Translations under genes and position numbers: made by a program
NCBI GenBank assembly: GCA_024399135.1
Contig: JAKSHY010000010.1
Coordinates: forward strand, 1-64,000
Source: Lachnospiraceae bacterium
Lineage (GTDB): Bacteria; Bacillota; Clostridia; Lachnospirales; Lachnospiraceae
Direction of reading: 5' to 3'
Length of the DNA stretch: 64,000 nucleotides
Notes under the pieces: generated by a model
Told to the model about the DNA's origin: nothing
Seen by the model: the letters and a program-made list of their open reading frames with translations, nothing else
Databases searched by the model: none
In this document: positions 61,992-64,000 of the stretch, in pieces
Position numbering within the stretch: the first letter of the stretch is position 1
Layout of the letters: each line of letters begins with the position of its first letter

Positions 61992-62807
61992 ATGAACAGA
62001 GATTTTTTGAAGGACAAGAAGAGAATTGTCGTTAAAATAGGAACTTCTAATGTTACTCATGAAGAAACTGGAGAAATTAACCTTTTAAAGCTTGATAAGC
62101 TTGCAATGGTTCTTTCTGATATAAGGAAGAGAGGAAAAGATGTTCTTTTGGTTTCATCTGGTGCCATCGGTGCTGGAAGAACTGCACTTGGAATAAAGGA
62201 AAAGCCTACAGAACTTCCAATTAAGCAGGCCTGCGCTGCGGTTGGTCAGGCAAGGCTTATGAATATTTATCAGAAGATGTTCTCAGAGTACAACCAGATG
62301 ATAGCTCAGCTTATGGTTACTAAGCATACTTTGACGAATGATATTAGTAGACAGAACGCTCAGAACACTTTAAGAGAGTTATTTGATATGGGAGTTATCC
62401 CTATTCTTAATGAAAACGACCCAGTATCTACAGATCAGATTTTGAATGAGGTCTTTGGGGATAATGATACACTTTCTGCGATTGTTGCAGAACTTGTAGA
62501 CGCAGACCTTCTTATTCTGCTTTCAGATATTGATGGTCTTTATACTGATAATCCTAAGGTGAATACGGATGCCAAGTTCATAGAATGTGTTGAAGCAGAT
62601 TCTCTTGAGGAAACTTCAGATTTTGCAAAAGGTGCAAGCACAACGTGGGGAACTGGAGGAATGGTTACCAAAATTGAAGCTGCTAAAATAGCAACAAAAG
62701 CTGGAATTGATATGATTATCTGTAACGGTCAGGATGTTGTAGATGTATCGAGAATCCTTGACGGCAAAAATATAGGAACTGTATTCAAGGCTAGAATTGA
62801 TGCATAA
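61992..62807 (+). CDS. proB: Glutamate 5-kinase
   Basis: 271-residue amino-acid kinase for the first step of proline synthesis: RIVVKIGTSNVT, LVSSGAIGAGRTALG, ACAAVGQARLM, IPILNENDPVST and STTWGTGGMVTKIEAAKIA. The C-terminal PUA domain of the Escherichia coli enzyme is absent, as in many Firmicutes. GAGG lies 6 bases before the ATG. The 3' end is duplicated downstream. No proA follows; the next gene is DUF1015. Confidence 0.95.
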   Translation: MNRDFLKDKKRIVVKIGTSNVTHEETGEINLLKLDKLAMVLSDIRKRGKDVLLVSSGAIGAGRTALGIKEKPTELPIKQACAAVGQARLMNIYQKMFSEYNQMIAQLMVTKHTLTNDISRQNAQNTLRELFDMGVIPILNENDPVSTDQILNEVFGDNDTLSAIVAELVDADLLILLSDIDGLYTDNPKVNTDAKFIECVEADSLEETSDFAKGASTTWGTGGMVTKIEAAKIATKAGIDMIICNGQDVVDVSRILDGKNIGTVFKARIDA

Positions 62808-62912
62808 AGATATAGGAACTGTATTCAAGGCTAGAATTGATGCATAAGATATAGGAACTGTTTTTCAAGACTGGCGTTAATACATAAAGGTATAGAAACT
62901 GTTTTTTTAGCT
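62771..62912 (+). repeat. Degenerating tandem copies of the proB 3' end
   Basis: The word TATAGGAACTG (last copy TATAGAAACTG) starts at 62771, 62811, 62850 and 62891, giving units of 39-41 bp. The first two units are almost identical and both end in the proB C-terminus and stop; the last two are diverged. Only the first unit is inside proB. Confidence 0.88.
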
Positions 62913-62937
62913 ACATTGGATAATAAAGGAGAAAAAC

Positions 62938-64000
62938 ATGCCAAAAGTAACAGCATTTAAAGCAATCAGACCAACTAAGGAGGTTTCGGAGAAATTCGCT
63001 GCACTTCCATATGATGTTTACAATAGAAAAGAGTCGGTTGAAATAGTTAAGAAAAATTCTCTTAGCTTCCTGGCAATAGATAGAGCAGAAACTTCATTTT
63101 CTGATGATGTTGATACATATGATGAGAGAGTGTATCAAAAGGCTAAGGAACTTTTGGAGTCTAGAATTAATGATGGTACATTGATTCAGGACGAAAAGCC
63201 ATGTTTTTATGTATATGAACTTACTATGGATGGAAGGGCACAGACTGGTATTGTTGCATGTTCTTCTGTGGATGATTATGTGAATTCTGTTATTAAGAAG
63301 CATGAAAACACCAGAGAAGATAAAGAAATAGACAGAATTAAGCATGTAGATACTACGAATGCTCATACCGGTCCAATTTTCTTAGTTTTCAGAGCAAAGG
63401 AAGAGCTTAAGAAGATAGTTAGTGATGTTAAGAGTGATGCAACCAAGCTTCTTTATGATTTTTCTCATGAGGATGGAATAAGACATCGTGCTTTCATTAT
63501 TGACGATGAGAAGATGGTTGCTACAATCGAAAATATTTTTTCAACAATTCCATGTACTTATATTGCTGATGGCCATCACAGATGTGCTTCTGCAGTTAAG
63601 GTGGGATTAAAAAGAAGAGAGGCTAATCCTTCATATACTGGAGAGGAAGGATTTAATAGATTTTTGTCCGTTTTATTCCCGGAGGACGAACTTTATATAA
63701 TGCCATATAACAGAGTTGTTAAGGATTTAAACGGACTTACCAAAGATGAATTTTTCACTAAAGTAAAAGAAGCAGGATTTAGTATAGAAGAAAAGGATGG
63801 ACAGGTTGCCCCTTCTTCTAAAGCAACGTTTGGTATGTTAGTTGAAGGAAAATGGTATTTATTGACAGCTGATGAGAAGCTCATTTCGAAGGATCCGGTT
63901 AAAGGACTCGATGTGTCAATTCTGCAGGATTATGTATTGGGACCAATTCTTGGAATAGCTGATCCAAGAACAGATAAGAGAATTGATTTCGTTGGTGGAA
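62938..64000 (+). CDS. DUF1015-family protein (5' part, cut by window edge)
   Basis: At least 354 residues, open at the right edge. The DUF1015 signature is clear: KVTAFKAIRPTKEV, FAALPYDVYNRKE, FLAIDRAE, TCTYIADGHHRCASAV-type motif (YIADGHHRCAS), and LQDYVLGPILGI. Family members are usually 410-430 residues, so about 60-70 codons are missing. The family is often next to D-3-phosphoglycerate dehydrogenase and serine genes and is thought to be a kinase-like enzyme. AAAGGAG precedes the ATG. Confidence 0.9.
   Translation, partial: MPKVTAFKAIRPTKEVSEKFAALPYDVYNRKESVEIVKKNSLSFLAIDRAETSFSDDVDTYDERVYQKAKELLESRINDGTLIQDEKPCFYVYELTMDGRAQTGIVACSSVDDYVNSVIKKHENTREDKEIDRIKHVDTTNAHTGPIFLVFRAKEELKKIVSDVKSDATKLLYDFSHEDGIRHRAFIIDDEKMVATIENIFSTIPCTYIADGHHRCASAVKVGLKRREANPSYTGEEGFNRFLSVLFPEDELYIMPYNRVVKDLNGLTKDEFFTKVKEAGFSIEEKDGQVAPSSKATFGMLVEGKWYLLTADEKLISKDPVKGLDVSILQDYVLGPILGIADPRTDKRIDFVGG

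Overview
The window reads as a chromosomal segment of a motile, low-G+C, anaerobic Firmicute of the Lachnospiraceae, most like Butyrivibrio or Pseudobutyrivibrio. This rests on short flagellins with strong Shine-Dalgarno sites and CsrA-type leader hairpins, a DUF5721-type protein, a DUF975/CmpB fusion, a BspA-type leucine-rich-repeat protein, a plant-mannan sugar operon and generally A+T-rich DNA. The genus is inference; there is no rRNA in the window.

Region 1 (1-30.7 kb) is a flagellin and flagellin-modification island. It holds the end of one flagellin, two further near-identical flagellin genes, a Maf-type (DUF115) flagellin glycosyltransferase, a nonulosonic acid set (NeuB, NeuC, NeuA), a FliB-like flagellin lysine N-methylase, five CgeB-like glycosyltransferases, two LicD-type phosphotransferases, a hexapeptide acetyltransferase, an FkbM methyltransferase, GT8 and GT2 transferases and a chemotaxis receptor. 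A plausible reading is that sialic- or legionaminic-like sugars are made, activated and put on flagellin by Maf, then extended or decorated by the CgeB, LicD, acetyl- and methyltransferases, while FliB methylates lysines. Mobile or decaying accessory genes are scattered through it: a twice-frameshifted glycosyltransferase, an Rpn-type nuclease with a duplicated 3' end, a HicB antitoxin with only a vestige of HicA, a DUF234 ATPase, and a nucleotidyltransferase pair resembling a toxin-antitoxin unit.

Region 2 (30.9-40.8 kb) begins at a tRNA-Arg gene and holds a tight operon: a predicted propeller protein, a GT2, two alternating pairs of polysaccharide pyruvyltransferase and radical SAM enzyme, a deacetylase-like protein, a GT32 with the same N-terminal nucleotide-binding-like domain as the pyruvyltransferases, and a DUF1919-like fragment. 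It looks like a cell-surface glycan pathway with an unusual duplicated radical SAM module, and is the best candidate here for an undescribed system.

Region 3 (41.4-46.8 kb) is a mannoside-use operon: three 51-bp leader repeats, a GH2 beta-mannosidase, an AGE-family mannose isomerase and a PfkB fructokinase, which together could turn mannosides into fructose 6-phosphate.

Region 4 (46.9-64 kb) is mostly housekeeping and regulation: a DUF2201/MoxR ATPase/LRR operon, a metallophosphoesterase, a DUF975/CmpB membrane fusion, a hybrid histidine kinase, trpS, a SAM methyltransferase, a RACo-like ASKHA protein, proB and a DUF1015 gene. It contains two REP-like 31-bp inverted repeats that abut stop codons, a 208-bp nested palindrome, a 63-bp tandem array and a duplicated proB 3' end.

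Starts were set from Shine-Dalgarno sites and family alignment by eye. No homology search or computed statistics were available.
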